Below, piece by piece: positions 17,590-25,853 of a stretch of DNA of 61,206 bases (position 1 is its first letter; the number at the start of each line of letters is the position of its first letter). Below the pieces are notes generated by a model. That model searched no databases. It saw only the letters and a program-made list of their open reading frames with translations, and was not told the DNA's origin. The DNA lies in the NCBI GenBank assembly GCA_029261895.1, contig JAJDAK010000026.1, forward strand, positions 1-61,206, given 5' to 3'. Both the position numbers and the translations under genes were made by a program. This DNA is from Deltaproteobacteria bacterium. GTDB taxonomy: Bacteria > Myxococcota_A > UBA9160 > SZUA-336.

Positions 17590-18479
17590 ATCTGATCCGA
17601 CACGCCACGAACAAATAACGGCTCAAGGCCGAATTTGGTGACATCCACCGCGATGGCATGGTTGCGTTCAAATGGATGACCGGCGGCTTTGTGCTCGGCT
17701 GCGGCTTTGAGCGTCGCGCGCAAAATACGGGCATCGCTCGACGTGTTGAGAAAGATGCCAGCGCGGTCAAGTACCCAGCTTACCGCGCGTTGAAGCGCGG
17801 CGGGGTCTTGGATGGGCTCGTACCAGCTGAAGCGCCGTGCGGGCGCATCCTCAGTCCAGCGTCGCGCCGCGACCGACTTGATGGTTTGCACCGCGACCTG
17901 ACGCTTCTGGCATTCGGATAACAATGCTTCAAAATCTGCCGCGTAATCTTCCGACTGCATCATCGTGAAGCTATAGGGCAGCAGCACCGAACTAAATTCG
18001 TACTCCTGCAAGCTGCGTAGATGCATTGCAGCTGCATACGTGCCGTGACCCGTGACGCCGATGAAGCGGACCAGGCCTTGGCGCCGCGCTTCGACCGCGC
18101 CCTCCAAAGCGCCGCCGGGCGACATCGCGGTTCGCCAGCCCTCTTCATCTACCAAGTTATGAAATTGAATCAGATCGAGCTGTTCGACTTGCAGTCGTTC
18201 GAGGGATGCTTCGATATCTGCGCGGGCGGTTTCCGCAGTTCGCCCGAGTGTTTTGGTGGCGAGAAAGAAGTCCTTTCGGTGGGCCGGCATCCAGCGTGCG
18301 ATTCTGAGTTCGGACGCACCGTACATCGCTGCGGTATCGATGTGGTTGACGCCGAACTCAAGCAGCGTTTCGAGCAGCTCGTCTGCGCGGTTCTCGGGCA
18401 TCGCCGCAAGGGCTGCGGCACCAAAGAGAATTCGGGAGCTTGCGTGCTGGGTCTGGCCGAAAGGTTGCTTCTTGATCAT
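17586..18479 (-). CDS. Aldo/keto reductase
   Basis: A 297-residue TIM-barrel oxidoreductase of the AKR superfamily (NADPH-dependent carbonyl reduction). The catalytic tetrad is visible: Asp48 and Tyr53 (HIDTAAMYG), Lys76 (LATKT) and His107 (QFHN). The C-terminal nucleotide-binding part (GIFLNTSSDARILRATLKAA) is present, so the gene is full length. Its substrate is unknown. It stands alone, convergent with the response regulator gene, and has about 190 bp of upstream DNA before the divergent HTH gene. Confidence 0.9.
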   Translation of the reverse strand: MIKKQPFGQTQHASSRILFGAAALAAMPENRADELLETLLEFGVNHIDTAAMYGASELRIARWMPAHRKDFFLATKTLGRTAETARADIEASLERLQVEQLDLIQFHNLVDEEGWRTAMSPGGALEGAVEARRQGLVRFIGVTGHGTYAAAMHLRSLQEYEFSSVLLPYSFTMMQSEDYAADFEALLSECQKRQVAVQTIKSVAARRWTEDAPARRFSWYEPIQDPAALQRAVSWVLDRAGIFLNTSSDARILRATLKAAAEHKAAGHPFERNHAIAVDVTKFGLEPLFVRGVSDQI

Positions 18480-18673
18480 CGCGCCAGTCTAACAGGGTCG
18501 CCTTGGGCTCCCTAACGCGCAATTTGGGCGCAATCAGGCAATAAATCGAATCGTGCAAAAAAAGGTTTAAGTGATCCGCGGGTCTGACGAAGAAGTACCC
18601 ACGAGGCGTGGCTGGCGACGGCTGATAGGCAGTCCAAGCGGCCGAAATGCCGAGACAATTGGGGGGTGGAGTC

Positions 18674-18880
18674 ATGGACAATCTCGTAACCGTACGCGAG
18701 GCCGCGAAGTATATGAGGGTTTCAGCACGCACTGTATATCGATTGATCGAGTCCGGTCAGATCAGTGCTGTTCGCATTGGAAAGCAGTGGCGCATTCCTT
18801 CGCAGGACCTGCCGGGTACAGAGGTACAAACGCCTCAAGCCGCAGCTGCTGTCGCACCTGAAGCGACGTTTAGCGCGTAA
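18674..18880 (+). CDS. Small MerR/excisionase-like HTH DNA-binding protein
   Basis: A 68-residue protein consisting almost only of a winged helix-turn-helix of the excisionase/BldC type: VTVREAAKYMRVSARTVYRL, then IGKQWRIPSQDL. A short Ala-rich tail follows. The frame extends upstream to 18647, but the ATG at 18674 has GGTGGAG just before it and begins at the domain boundary. No integrase, attachment site or phage gene is nearby, so it is more likely an orphan regulator than a recombination directionality factor. It has its own strong terminator 26 bp after the stop. Confidence 0.85.
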   Translation: MDNLVTVREAAKYMRVSARTVYRLIESGQISAVRIGKQWRIPSQDLPGTEVQTPQAAAAVAPEATFSA

Positions 18881-18905
18881 CGATCGTTCGAATCGTTTGT
18901 TCAAG

Positions 18906-18941
18906 CGAGCGTGACCTGTTTGGGTCACGCTCGTTTTTTTT
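18906..18941 (+). terminator. Strong intrinsic terminator after the HTH gene
   Basis: Perfect 11-bp stem CGAGCGTGACC / GGTCACGCTCG (18906-18916 and 18923-18933), a 6-nt loop, then an uninterrupted T run (18934-18941). Confidence 0.95.
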
Positions 18942-19002
18942 AATTGGACGTCGGTTCGTCTAGGCGCTGGAGCCCCTTGCTTGAATTCACTATAGGTGCA
19001 GT

Positions 19003-19470
19003 GTGGCGCAACACCGTCGACCTGAAATACGTTTTACCGATGCACCCAGGGGTCAGTGCCGTTGGTGTGGTGAGCTCATTTTGCATCTCGATGGCCCGAA
19101 GACGGGTGAAACGAATCTGCGGCGACGTTGGCATCCCAAGTGTATTGACGAATATGACCGTACCGATCCGCGTGAAGCACGCCGCCGGATCCGAAGACGG
19201 GATCGGGGTCGTTGCGCCAGCTGTCGCATGGATACCTATGCGTTGAAACGTAAGTACCGCGGCCGCGGTTCGACTCAGAAGCTGCGTAAGCTCGGCTTTA
19301 AGCCACGTCAATCGCTCTGGGAACTTGACCATATTGTTCCGCTGATCGACGGCGGCAGCCACGATCCGTCGAATCTACAGACGTTGTGTACGCCATGTCA
19401 TATCGATAAGACCAGACTGGAAGCCGCGGCACGACGCGCAAAGGCGCTGGCGGAAATGGAAGCGGGCTAA
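19003..19470 (+). CDS. HNH endonuclease-domain protein
   Basis: A 155-residue protein with a C-terminal HNH nuclease domain: WELDHIVPLIDGG, then NLQTLCTPCHIDKT, giving the His-Asn-His core and zinc-binding cysteine pairs (CASC and CTPC). An N-terminal knuckle CRWC (Cys19/Cys22) with HPKC suggests an additional zinc site. The start is a GTG. Family knowledge: McrA/HNH-like nucleases act on DNA, but small stand-alone members are often of unknown function. It is convergent with the VWA gene (1-bp gap) and has no restriction or phage partner here. Confidence 0.85.
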   Translation: MAQHRRPEIRFTDAPRGQCRWCGELILHLDGPKTGETNLRRRWHPKCIDEYDRTDPREARRRIRRRDRGRCASCRMDTYALKRKYRGRGSTQKLRKLGFKPRQSLWELDHIVPLIDGGSHDPSNLQTLCTPCHIDKTRLEAAARRAKALAEMEAG

Positions 19471-19471
19471 G

Positions 19472-20638
19472 TTAGTCAACCTCAATCGTCAGGCTGCGTT
19501 TCCGAATTTCCTCGCGGCGCGTGCGTATCTCCGCCGCAAGCTGTGTTTCGAGCGTACGAATTTCTAACTGTTTGCGGAGCGCCTCGAGTCTCTGTCGTCC
19601 TTTGTCGTCGTCGCTCCGAAGTTTGGTGAAATGAACCACGCGATCGATGGCGTGTTCGGCACCGTCCTCACCGTGAATCGTTATGCGTAATATATTTTTG
19701 CCGACTTCGAGTGGCGCGTAAGCGTCAAATGATCCGTCTGGAAACAGTCGAACAGCTTTTGCGGGTTGGCTGCTGGATAGATTGTCTATTCTCACGTGGC
19801 TGAGCTTGGTTAGGCTCAAATGCGGCACCAAATTGACGATTTCACCAGGCTTCTCGAGGATCAGTAGTTCGCCATGGGTGGCGTTCGCCATTTGTTGAAA
19901 GACCTCGGGTCGCGAGGCCACGACATCGCCCAAGGCGAAAGAATGGATACGAATCCCGGCTCGAGCGGCGTGTTTCGCCGCACGAACGGCAAATTTCGTG
20001 GCATCGGCAAACGTACCGGGTTGATTGGGCAAACCGTCGGAGAGGAAAATGATGGAGCGGTGTCGTTGTTCCGAACTGTTGTTGGGGTCGATACCAAAGG
20101 CATTGATCGACGCGATGATTGCCCCATAGAAGTAGGTGCCGCCGGTTTCGGGTGCGTGAGGGAGGAGGAGGAGTGCCTTCAAGAGTTCCTCGCGCGTCGA
20201 CCCGATCTTGGCACGAATACGTTCGGTGCTGCCGAAGGTCACCAAACCCATGCGCGTGGTCTCGGGATTGAGCCGTTCGATCAAGCGTTGGGCGGCGACG
20301 AGCTGTGCACTTGCAATGGTATCGCCTTCGTCATCCATGCCGCGCACCCGTTGACCGAACCGGTCCAGTGAGCGTATGCGGCCGACGATGCCGTTGCCGT
20401 TGATGTCTGATCCGGACGGACCAAATGTGCTTGCGGATCGATCCAATGTGACGACGACATCGTGTTTGCCTCGGAACCCCGTGCCTGCCCAACCCTTAAC
20501 TTCGACGAGTCCGATGGGTTCGCGGATGCGATCACCTTCGAGTGGCTCCTGCACTTCCGCCCAAATCTTTTCCATCGCAAATGCCGGTCCACATAGCAGG
20601 AAGGCGATGGGTAGAACAATGCGCGCACGCCAGGTCAT
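19472..20638 (-). CDS. Exported von Willebrand factor A domain protein
   Basis: A 388-residue protein with a signal peptide (PIAFLLCGPAFAM). The VWA domain spans about residues 60-270: VVTLDRSAST (MIDAS-like DxSxS variant), TRMGLVTFGSTERI and IIFLSDGLPNQPG. Residues 25-60 look like a beta module around VEVKGWAGTGF, and the C-terminal ~50 residues form a charged coiled coil. It probably binds a protein partner through a metal ion in the periplasm. The start lies 6 bp after the upstream gene at 20645, so the two form an operon. No function can be given beyond protein-protein interaction. Confidence 0.82.
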   Translation of the reverse strand: MTWRARIVLPIAFLLCGPAFAMEKIWAEVQEPLEGDRIREPIGLVEVKGWAGTGFRGKHDVVVTLDRSASTFGPSGSDINGNGIVGRIRSLDRFGQRVRGMDDEGDTIASAQLVAAQRLIERLNPETTRMGLVTFGSTERIRAKIGSTREELLKALLLLPHAPETGGTYFYGAIIASINAFGIDPNNSSEQRHRSIIFLSDGLPNQPGTFADATKFAVRAAKHAARAGIRIHSFALGDVVASRPEVFQQMANATHGELLILEKPGEIVNLVPHLSLTKLSHVRIDNLSSSQPAKAVRLFPDGSFDAYAPLEVGKNILRITIHGEDGAEHAIDRVVHFTKLRSDDDKGRQRLEALRKQLEIRTLETQLAAEIRTRREEIRKRSLTIEVD

Positions 20639-20644
20639 AGGCCC

Positions 20645-21148
20645 CTAAAAGTCATCACTCCGAACATCGATCAGCACAAAGCCCGCGAGGAGGTCGACGA
20701 TCTCGAGCGGATCCACGCCAACGTCCAAGCCCAGAAAGAACAAATGCAATCCGACGCCAAACTCAGCGAGACCGTAGTCGGGACCCATCATACCTTCAAG
20801 CGTCGCATCCGCGGCGCTGACTTCGACGCCTGTGCGTGATTCAAGACCTGCAGGAAGTCGCGGGATACGTCTTCCCCGTGGCCCCGGCAGGCCCGCGTAA
20901 ACCGAGGTGTAACTGCCGATGTAGAAATCAGCCAACTGAGTTGCGCGCAAATCAATGCCATTGCCGGGTCCTAGGCGTACGCGCGCACGCGCGATATCGA
21001 ATACGTCGAGAACCCGATTGGGCAGGTACCAGAGCGCGTGGCCCCATACGCCGCGACCGGTTTCTGCTTCGACCTCTTCCGCTTCGGCTAAGGCGAGTGG
21101 GGCGGTCGTGAGTGCCGTGATCATGATCAAAACAAGTCGGAGTTTCAT
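20645..21148 (-). CDS. Exported hypothetical protein, partner of the VWA gene
   Basis: A 167-residue protein with a signal peptide (ALTTAPLALAEAEE) and a good Shine-Dalgarno GAGGA 7 nt before the ATG. The mature part is rich in Gly and aromatic residues and contains repeated amphipathic strands (LRATQLADFYIGSYTSVYAG, LAEFGVGLHLFFLG), as seen in small outer-membrane or surface proteins. I do not recognise the family. It is immediately upstream of and co-directional with the VWA protein gene, which suggests a joint periplasmic or envelope role. Confidence 0.7.
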   Translation of the reverse strand: MKLRLVLIMITALTTAPLALAEAEEVEAETGRGVWGHALWYLPNRVLDVFDIARARVRLGPGNGIDLRATQLADFYIGSYTSVYAGLPGPRGRRIPRLPAGLESRTGVEVSAADATLEGMMGPDYGLAEFGVGLHLFFLGLDVGVDPLEIVDLLAGFVLIDVRSDDF

Positions 21149-21239
21149 CGCGCATTCCTCAAATCAGTGTCCGGAGATTCTAGCGTCCGTATCCCAAAAT
21201 CCCTGAGGATCTGGCATCCTATGCATGAAGGAGAGCACG

Positions 21240-21683
21240 ATGGACCCCATGGCGGTTTTTGGCGCATACGCAACGGACTTTGAAAAAACCTATGTCGATG
21301 ACGATTGGTCACGACTCGAGAAATATTTCGCCGACGATGCGGTGTATCACGTCACCGCCAGCGAGGAAATGGATTGGCATATGACCGGTCCGAAGGAAAT
21401 TCTCGCCGGACTCAAACGCTCGATTGATGGGTTTGATCGGCACTGTGAACGCACGATCGGATTGCGCGGCGCTCCCGTGGTTGAGGGCAACAAAATTTCG
21501 CTGGATTGGCGTGTTGGGTACCGACGGCATGACTCGCCCGAGCTGGTCTTGCTCGGATGCTCGAAGGCGACGATTGAGGACGGCCAGATCCAAGAGTTGA
21601 TCGATCTATTCCCCGACTTGGACCGCGACGCCTATGAGGCGTGGGTGGCAAAATACGGCGAAGGACTCGAGTTCACCTACTGA
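21240..21683 (+). CDS. SnoaL/NTF2-like fold protein
   Basis: A 147-residue cone-fold protein (NTF2/ketosteroid-isomerase superfamily): DDDWSRLEKYFADDAVYHV and a strand-rich C-terminal half with SLDWRVGYRR. Such proteins are isomerases, cyclases or ligand-binding domains; no catalytic Asp pair can be assigned with certainty. The frame starts at 21225, but AAGGAG with 6-nt spacing points to the ATG at 21240. It converges with the phytanoyl-CoA dioxygenase-like gene (7-bp overlap). Confidence 0.82.
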   Translation: MDPMAVFGAYATDFEKTYVDDDWSRLEKYFADDAVYHVTASEEMDWHMTGPKEILAGLKRSIDGFDRHCERTIGLRGAPVVEGNKISLDWRVGYRRHDSPELVLLGCSKATIEDGQIQELIDLFPDLDRDAYEAWVAKYGEGLEFTY

Positions 21684-22558
21684 CCGGCGAACTGCTCTTG
21701 CGAGCTACGAATTTGGCGTTCCGCCTGGGCAAGGTCTCCAAACGCTTCGGGCGAATCATCGCGGCCGCGAATCGCTTGAAGCGGATCGCGCAGGTCGTCG
21801 ATGTATCCCAGTGCATACGCGCCGCGCGCGTAACCCATCAGGCGTAGTAGCTCGTCGTCGAGTTCACGTGCTGTCTCTAGAGAGCAGCTGAGATACTGAT
21901 TTTCTTCCTGCCTGAGCCAGGAGACCGCATAGGTGATGTTTAGACCGCGGCGCACACCGGTGGAGCGGTTAGGTCCGCCACCGTGGTAGAGCGCACCGGT
22001 GTAGAGCAGCGCGGAGCCTTTTTCCATTTCCGCGGGCACGGTGTCTGCAATCGTAAATTCCTTGCGGTCTTCGTAATGATGGCTGCCCGGGATCACGCGT
22101 GTGGCACCGTTTTCTTCGGTGAAGTCATCCATGGCCCATATGGTATTGCACTGAACTTCGTAGCCGTTCGGAAACGGGAAAAAATCGAACGCCCACTGGT
22201 CGCGATGAATCACCTGTTCGGTTTCACCCGGTCCAATTGCGATGACCTGGGTTAAATGCAGGTGATAGCTGGTCGCGTGCGCGAGCACGTTCTTCACTGT
22301 GCCTCGAACGGTTGGGTTCATGATGATTTCACGAGCGGTTGGCGATCGTGCGATGAGTGCGCCGGTACGTTTGGTCTCTTTGCCGCTGAATTCATCCACG
22401 CCCTGGTTCGTGGTGGCGGTATAGGGCGCCAGCTCCTCCCTCACCTGATCGAGCTGCGCAGGGTTGGCAAGACGGTCGATCACGACGCAGCCGTCGCGTT
22501 TCAGTACGTCGGCGAGCGCTTCTGGATCGGCTGTGGCGGGTAGATGTTCGATCGGCAT
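21677..22558 (-). CDS. Phytanoyl-CoA dioxygenase (PhyH) family Fe(II)/2-oxoglutarate enzyme
   Basis: A 293-residue enzyme of the PhyH family with a double-stranded beta helix. Iron ligands: His118 and Asp120 (VIHRDQW) and the distal His192 (ALYHGGGPNRS); the 2-oxoglutarate-binding Arg is probably in STGVRRGLNITY. The substrate is unknown; family members hydroxylate phytanoyl-CoA, terpenoids or small metabolites. A very strong ribosome binding site (GGAGGAG, 5 nt) precedes the ATG. It is divergent from the ABC-F gene across a 35-bp gap. Confidence 0.9.
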   Translation of the reverse strand: MPIEHLPATADPEALADVLKRDGCVVIDRLANPAQLDQVREELAPYTATTNQGVDEFSGKETKRTGALIARSPTAREIIMNPTVRGTVKNVLAHATSYHLHLTQVIAIGPGETEQVIHRDQWAFDFFPFPNGYEVQCNTIWAMDDFTEENGATRVIPGSHHYEDRKEFTIADTVPAEMEKGSALLYTGALYHGGGPNRSTGVRRGLNITYAVSWLRQEENQYLSCSLETARELDDELLRLMGYARGAYALGYIDDLRDPLQAIRGRDDSPEAFGDLAQAERQIRSSQEQFAGQ

Positions 22559-22593
22559 AGGATCTCCTCCGTTGAGAAGGCTATGGTACCGCG

Positions 22594-24525
22594 ATGCTGC
22601 TGCAATTGGATGGGATTACGAAGCGGTTCGGTGGTCGGACGCTCTTTGAGGACCTGGCCCTGGTCGTGCGGCCGGGCGACCGGGTAGGTCTGCTGGGCCC
22701 GAACGGGGTGGGGAAGACCACCCTGCTGCGAATGATTGCCGAGAACGACGGCTGGGACGATGGCCAGATCCATCGTGCGAAGGGCATCCGGGTCGGATTG
22801 CTGCGCCAGGAGATTGACCCGGGGCGCGAGCATTCAGTGCATGCGGAGGTGGCCTCCTCGCTCACCGAATTGGACGCACTGGAGGCAGAGCTGCGTGAAT
22901 TAGAGGGGTTGATGGCGCAACACGGCGAAGCGGGTCGCGAGATTCCGGCCGATGAGGCGGAGCGTTACGACCGCTGCCATTCGGCGTTCGAATTTGCCGG
23001 TGGTTTTGAGCGCGAGGCGAGGGTGGATCGAATTCTGGACGGGCTCGGCTTCGATGAAGCACGTCGCGCCGCCCCGCTCAGTACGTTCAGTGGCGGTTGG
23101 TTGATGCGTGTCGAGCTCGCCAAGCTCCTGCTGGTGGCGCCGGACCTGTTGCTTCTCGATGAGCCCACGAATCATCTCGATTTGCCGTCACTCGAATGGT
23201 TCGACGAGACGCTTACAAAATATCGTGGGGCCGCGATTTTGGTTTCGCATGATCGAACCTTTCTGCGGCGACACGTCACGCGTGTGGCTGAACTGGGTCC
23301 ACGGCGCTTCGACGTCTACGAGGCAACATACGACAAGTATCTCGATCAGAAAGTCGCGCGCCAAGATCAGCTGCTTTCGCGAAAGCGCAGCCAGGATCGC
23401 GAGATCGCGCAGACCGAACGTTTCATTCAACGCTTCCGCGCAAAATCGACCAAAGCGCGGCAGGTACAAAGTCGCATTCGTGCACTCGATAAGATTGAGC
23501 GCGTTGAGGTTGTAGAGGACCGTGCACGCAAAATGCGCTTACGCATCCCCGCACCGATACGTTCCGGAGAGAGCGTCTTGCGTCTCGACGGCATTGAGAA
23601 AAGTTACGGAGAGAATGTTGTCTACCGAGGGATTGACTTTGAAATCCGACGTGGCGAGCGGGTCGCACTTGCGGGCCCAAATGGCGCGGGAAAGTCTACA
23701 CTTTTGCGAATTGCCGCCGGCGAACTGGGCTTTGATGCCGGCGCGCGCAAACTCGGTCACAAAGTAGAGGTTGGGTTCTTCGCGCAGCATCAACTCGAGG
23801 TGCTCGACACCAGCCGAACCATCCTTGCCGAGTTGGAATCAATCGCGCAGATCGACGATTATCCGCGCTTGCGCTCGCATCTCGGAGCATTCCTCTTCAG
23901 CGGGGATGACGTAGATAAAAAAGTGGGTGTCTTATCCGGTGGTGAAAAGGCAAGGCTTGCTCTCGCGAAGATGTTGCTTCGACCGTCAAATTTTCTGGTT
24001 CTTGACGAACCCACCAATCATTTGGATGTCGTCGCATGTGAAGTCCTCGAAACAGCCCTCCGCGAGTATGCCGGAACGCTGTTGCTTATTTCGCATGATC
24101 GAAGTTTCATCAACGCGCTTGCGACACGGGTCGTGGATGTTCGTGGGGGAACGTTGCGAGATTATCCTGGCAACTACGATGCCTATCTGCGTAAGTTTCA
24201 AGCCGGAGACGGAACTGCAGAGCCCGCTGTGGCAAGTACCGTGGCGGCCTCGAAACAGGATCGTATGGCGGCACGCGAACGTTCAAAGGCCGGCGTGCGC
24301 ACGCAAAGCAAGGCTCGGAAGAAGCTTTCAAAACTCGAAGAAACCATTCCGCGCTTAGAGGGCGAGCTGGAGAGCGCCACGCATCGCTTGGGCGATCCCG
24401 AGGTGTATCGAGATGGTGAAGCCGTGCGGCAGATTGAAACGGACCGAACTCGTTTGCGTGCGGAGATCGATGCTGCTTATCGCGAGTGGGAAGTACTCGC
24501 GGCTGAGCTTGAGTCCAATGACTGA
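22594..24525 (+). CDS. ABC-F family ATPase
   Basis: A 643-residue soluble protein with two ABC nucleotide-binding domains and no membrane segment. Domain 1: Walker A GPNGVGKTT, signature FSGGW, Walker B LLLLDEPTNHLD. A ~60-residue linker rich in Lys/Arg/Gln (QVQSRIRALDKIERVE) is followed by domain 2 with GPNGAGKST and LSGGEKARLALAK. The C-terminal ~90 residues are a coiled coil. This is the Uup/YheS type of ABC-F proteins, which act on ribosomes or translation rather than transport. I cannot assign it to a specific subfamily. Confidence 0.92.
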   Translation: MLLQLDGITKRFGGRTLFEDLALVVRPGDRVGLLGPNGVGKTTLLRMIAENDGWDDGQIHRAKGIRVGLLRQEIDPGREHSVHAEVASSLTELDALEAELRELEGLMAQHGEAGREIPADEAERYDRCHSAFEFAGGFEREARVDRILDGLGFDEARRAAPLSTFSGGWLMRVELAKLLLVAPDLLLLDEPTNHLDLPSLEWFDETLTKYRGAAILVSHDRTFLRRHVTRVAELGPRRFDVYEATYDKYLDQKVARQDQLLSRKRSQDREIAQTERFIQRFRAKSTKARQVQSRIRALDKIERVEVVEDRARKMRLRIPAPIRSGESVLRLDGIEKSYGENVVYRGIDFEIRRGERVALAGPNGAGKSTLLRIAAGELGFDAGARKLGHKVEVGFFAQHQLEVLDTSRTILAELESIAQIDDYPRLRSHLGAFLFSGDDVDKKVGVLSGGEKARLALAKMLLRPSNFLVLDEPTNHLDVVACEVLETALREYAGTLLLISHDRSFINALATRVVDVRGGTLRDYPGNYDAYLRKFQAGDGTAEPAVASTVAASKQDRMAARERSKAGVRTQSKARKKLSKLEETIPRLEGELESATHRLGDPEVYRDGEAVRQIETDRTRLRAEIDAAYREWEVLAAELESND

Positions 24526-24650
24526 TCACTAGGTCCACGGACGGCATCAACCGCCATTGTCGATGATTTCAGCTCATGCGATGACGCGAGACCTCAAGCG
24601 AAGACCCCTGCCACGCCGATAAGCTGCGAGCTGGGAGTTGGAAGATCGTC

Positions 24651-25853
24651 ATGAGCCAAGCGCGTCCAGATGCTGACCTATGGATGGCAACGAGTCATCT
24701 ACCCTGTGGTGTACTCCGGGTGGATCGGGATGGAGAGATCCTCGACCTGAACGACACGCTGTGTCGTTGGTTGGATCAACCCCGTAGTTCACTTCTCGGT
24801 CAACGGTTTGCGACGATTCTACCCAGTATCTCTCCACAGTTTGCGGAGCAGCTTCAGTGGGGAGGCGCGGTGCCGGAGGAAGAGACCGGTCTTTGTTATG
24901 CGGACGGAGTGATGATTCCCGTTAGAATCCGTGCGTGGCGACCGCGGCAAAAAAGCGATGATTCGATTTACTTTGGTTTGCTTGATCTTCGAGAGCGTCA
25001 GTCGCTGCAAATTGAACTGGAGCAGGCGCAGCAGCTCGAAGCGATTGGTCGAATCGTTGCGGGCATTGCACATGAGATCAATACACCGGTCCAATTCATC
25101 GGCGATAGTCTCTACTTCCTGCGGGAATCGTTCGATAGTTTATTGCGTTTGGGCGCGTCCTACCAGGAGCTGATCGCCACGGTCGAGAGTACGGACATCG
25201 CCAGAGCCCAATTGGAGAAAGTTCGCGCAGAAGAAGACGAAGCCGACCTCGAGTTTCTACGAGAGGAAATTCCTGGGGCGTTGGCTCGCACTACGGACGG
25301 CGTCGGTCGCGTGGCTGAAATCGCCCGCGCGGTAAAAGAATTCTGTTATCCCAATCAGGCCGAGAAAACCGCGGTCGATCTGAATTCGGCATTGACGAAC
25401 GCGCTGATCGTCGCCCGCAATGAGTACAAGCATGTCGCTGATCTGAATACCGACTTTGGTGAACTACCTCCGGTCTTCTGCCATCTTGGCCATCTCAATC
25501 AGGTCTTTCTCAATCTCCTCATCAACGCATCGCACGCGATCGCAGCGAAGAACGAGCCGAATGATGAGAAGGGCACGATATCGATCAGAACTGAGCATGT
25601 CGGCACGGACGTGGTGATTTGTATTCGTGACAACGGCGGCGGTATTCCGGCCGAAATTCAAGAGCGTATTTTTGATGCGTTCTTTACCACGAAGTCGCGT
25701 GGCCATGGCTCGGGACAGGGGCTCGCGATTGCAAGGTCGATCGTTGTGGATAAGCACGGCGGCAGCATTGAATTCGAATCAGAAGAAGGCGAAGGCACAG
25801 CATTTTTTATTCGTCTGCCGGTTAATGACGGCGTTGAAGCGGATAGTGAATGA
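24651..25853 (+). CDS. PAS-domain sensor histidine kinase
   Basis: A 400-residue cytoplasmic kinase. Residues ~12-120 form a PAS-like sensor (CGVLRVDRDGEILDLN). The H-box is GIAHEINTPVQFI, followed by an insertion of about 60 residues in the dimerisation helices (EEDEADLEFLREEIPGAL), typical of the HisKA class with the HEINTP motif. ATP-binding motifs: N-box LNLLINASHAI, DNGGGIP, FDAFFTTK, GSGQGLAIA. The stop overlaps the start of the HDOD response regulator (ATGA), so kinase and regulator are translationally coupled. Confidence 0.92.
   Translation: MSQARPDADLWMATSHLPCGVLRVDRDGEILDLNDTLCRWLDQPRSSLLGQRFATILPSISPQFAEQLQWGGAVPEEETGLCYADGVMIPVRIRAWRPRQKSDDSIYFGLLDLRERQSLQIELEQAQQLEAIGRIVAGIAHEINTPVQFIGDSLYFLRESFDSLLRLGASYQELIATVESTDIARAQLEKVRAEEDEADLEFLREEIPGALARTTDGVGRVAEIARAVKEFCYPNQAEKTAVDLNSALTNALIVARNEYKHVADLNTDFGELPPVFCHLGHLNQVFLNLLINASHAIAAKNEPNDEKGTISIRTEHVGTDVVICIRDNGGGIPAEIQERIFDAFFTTKSRGHGSGQGLAIARSIVVDKHGGSIEFESEEGEGTAFFIRLPVNDGVEADSE

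Noticed and set aside
18674..19470. Excisionase-like and HNH genes as a prophage or mobile element
   Set aside because: No integrase, capsid, attachment repeats or other mobile genes around them.
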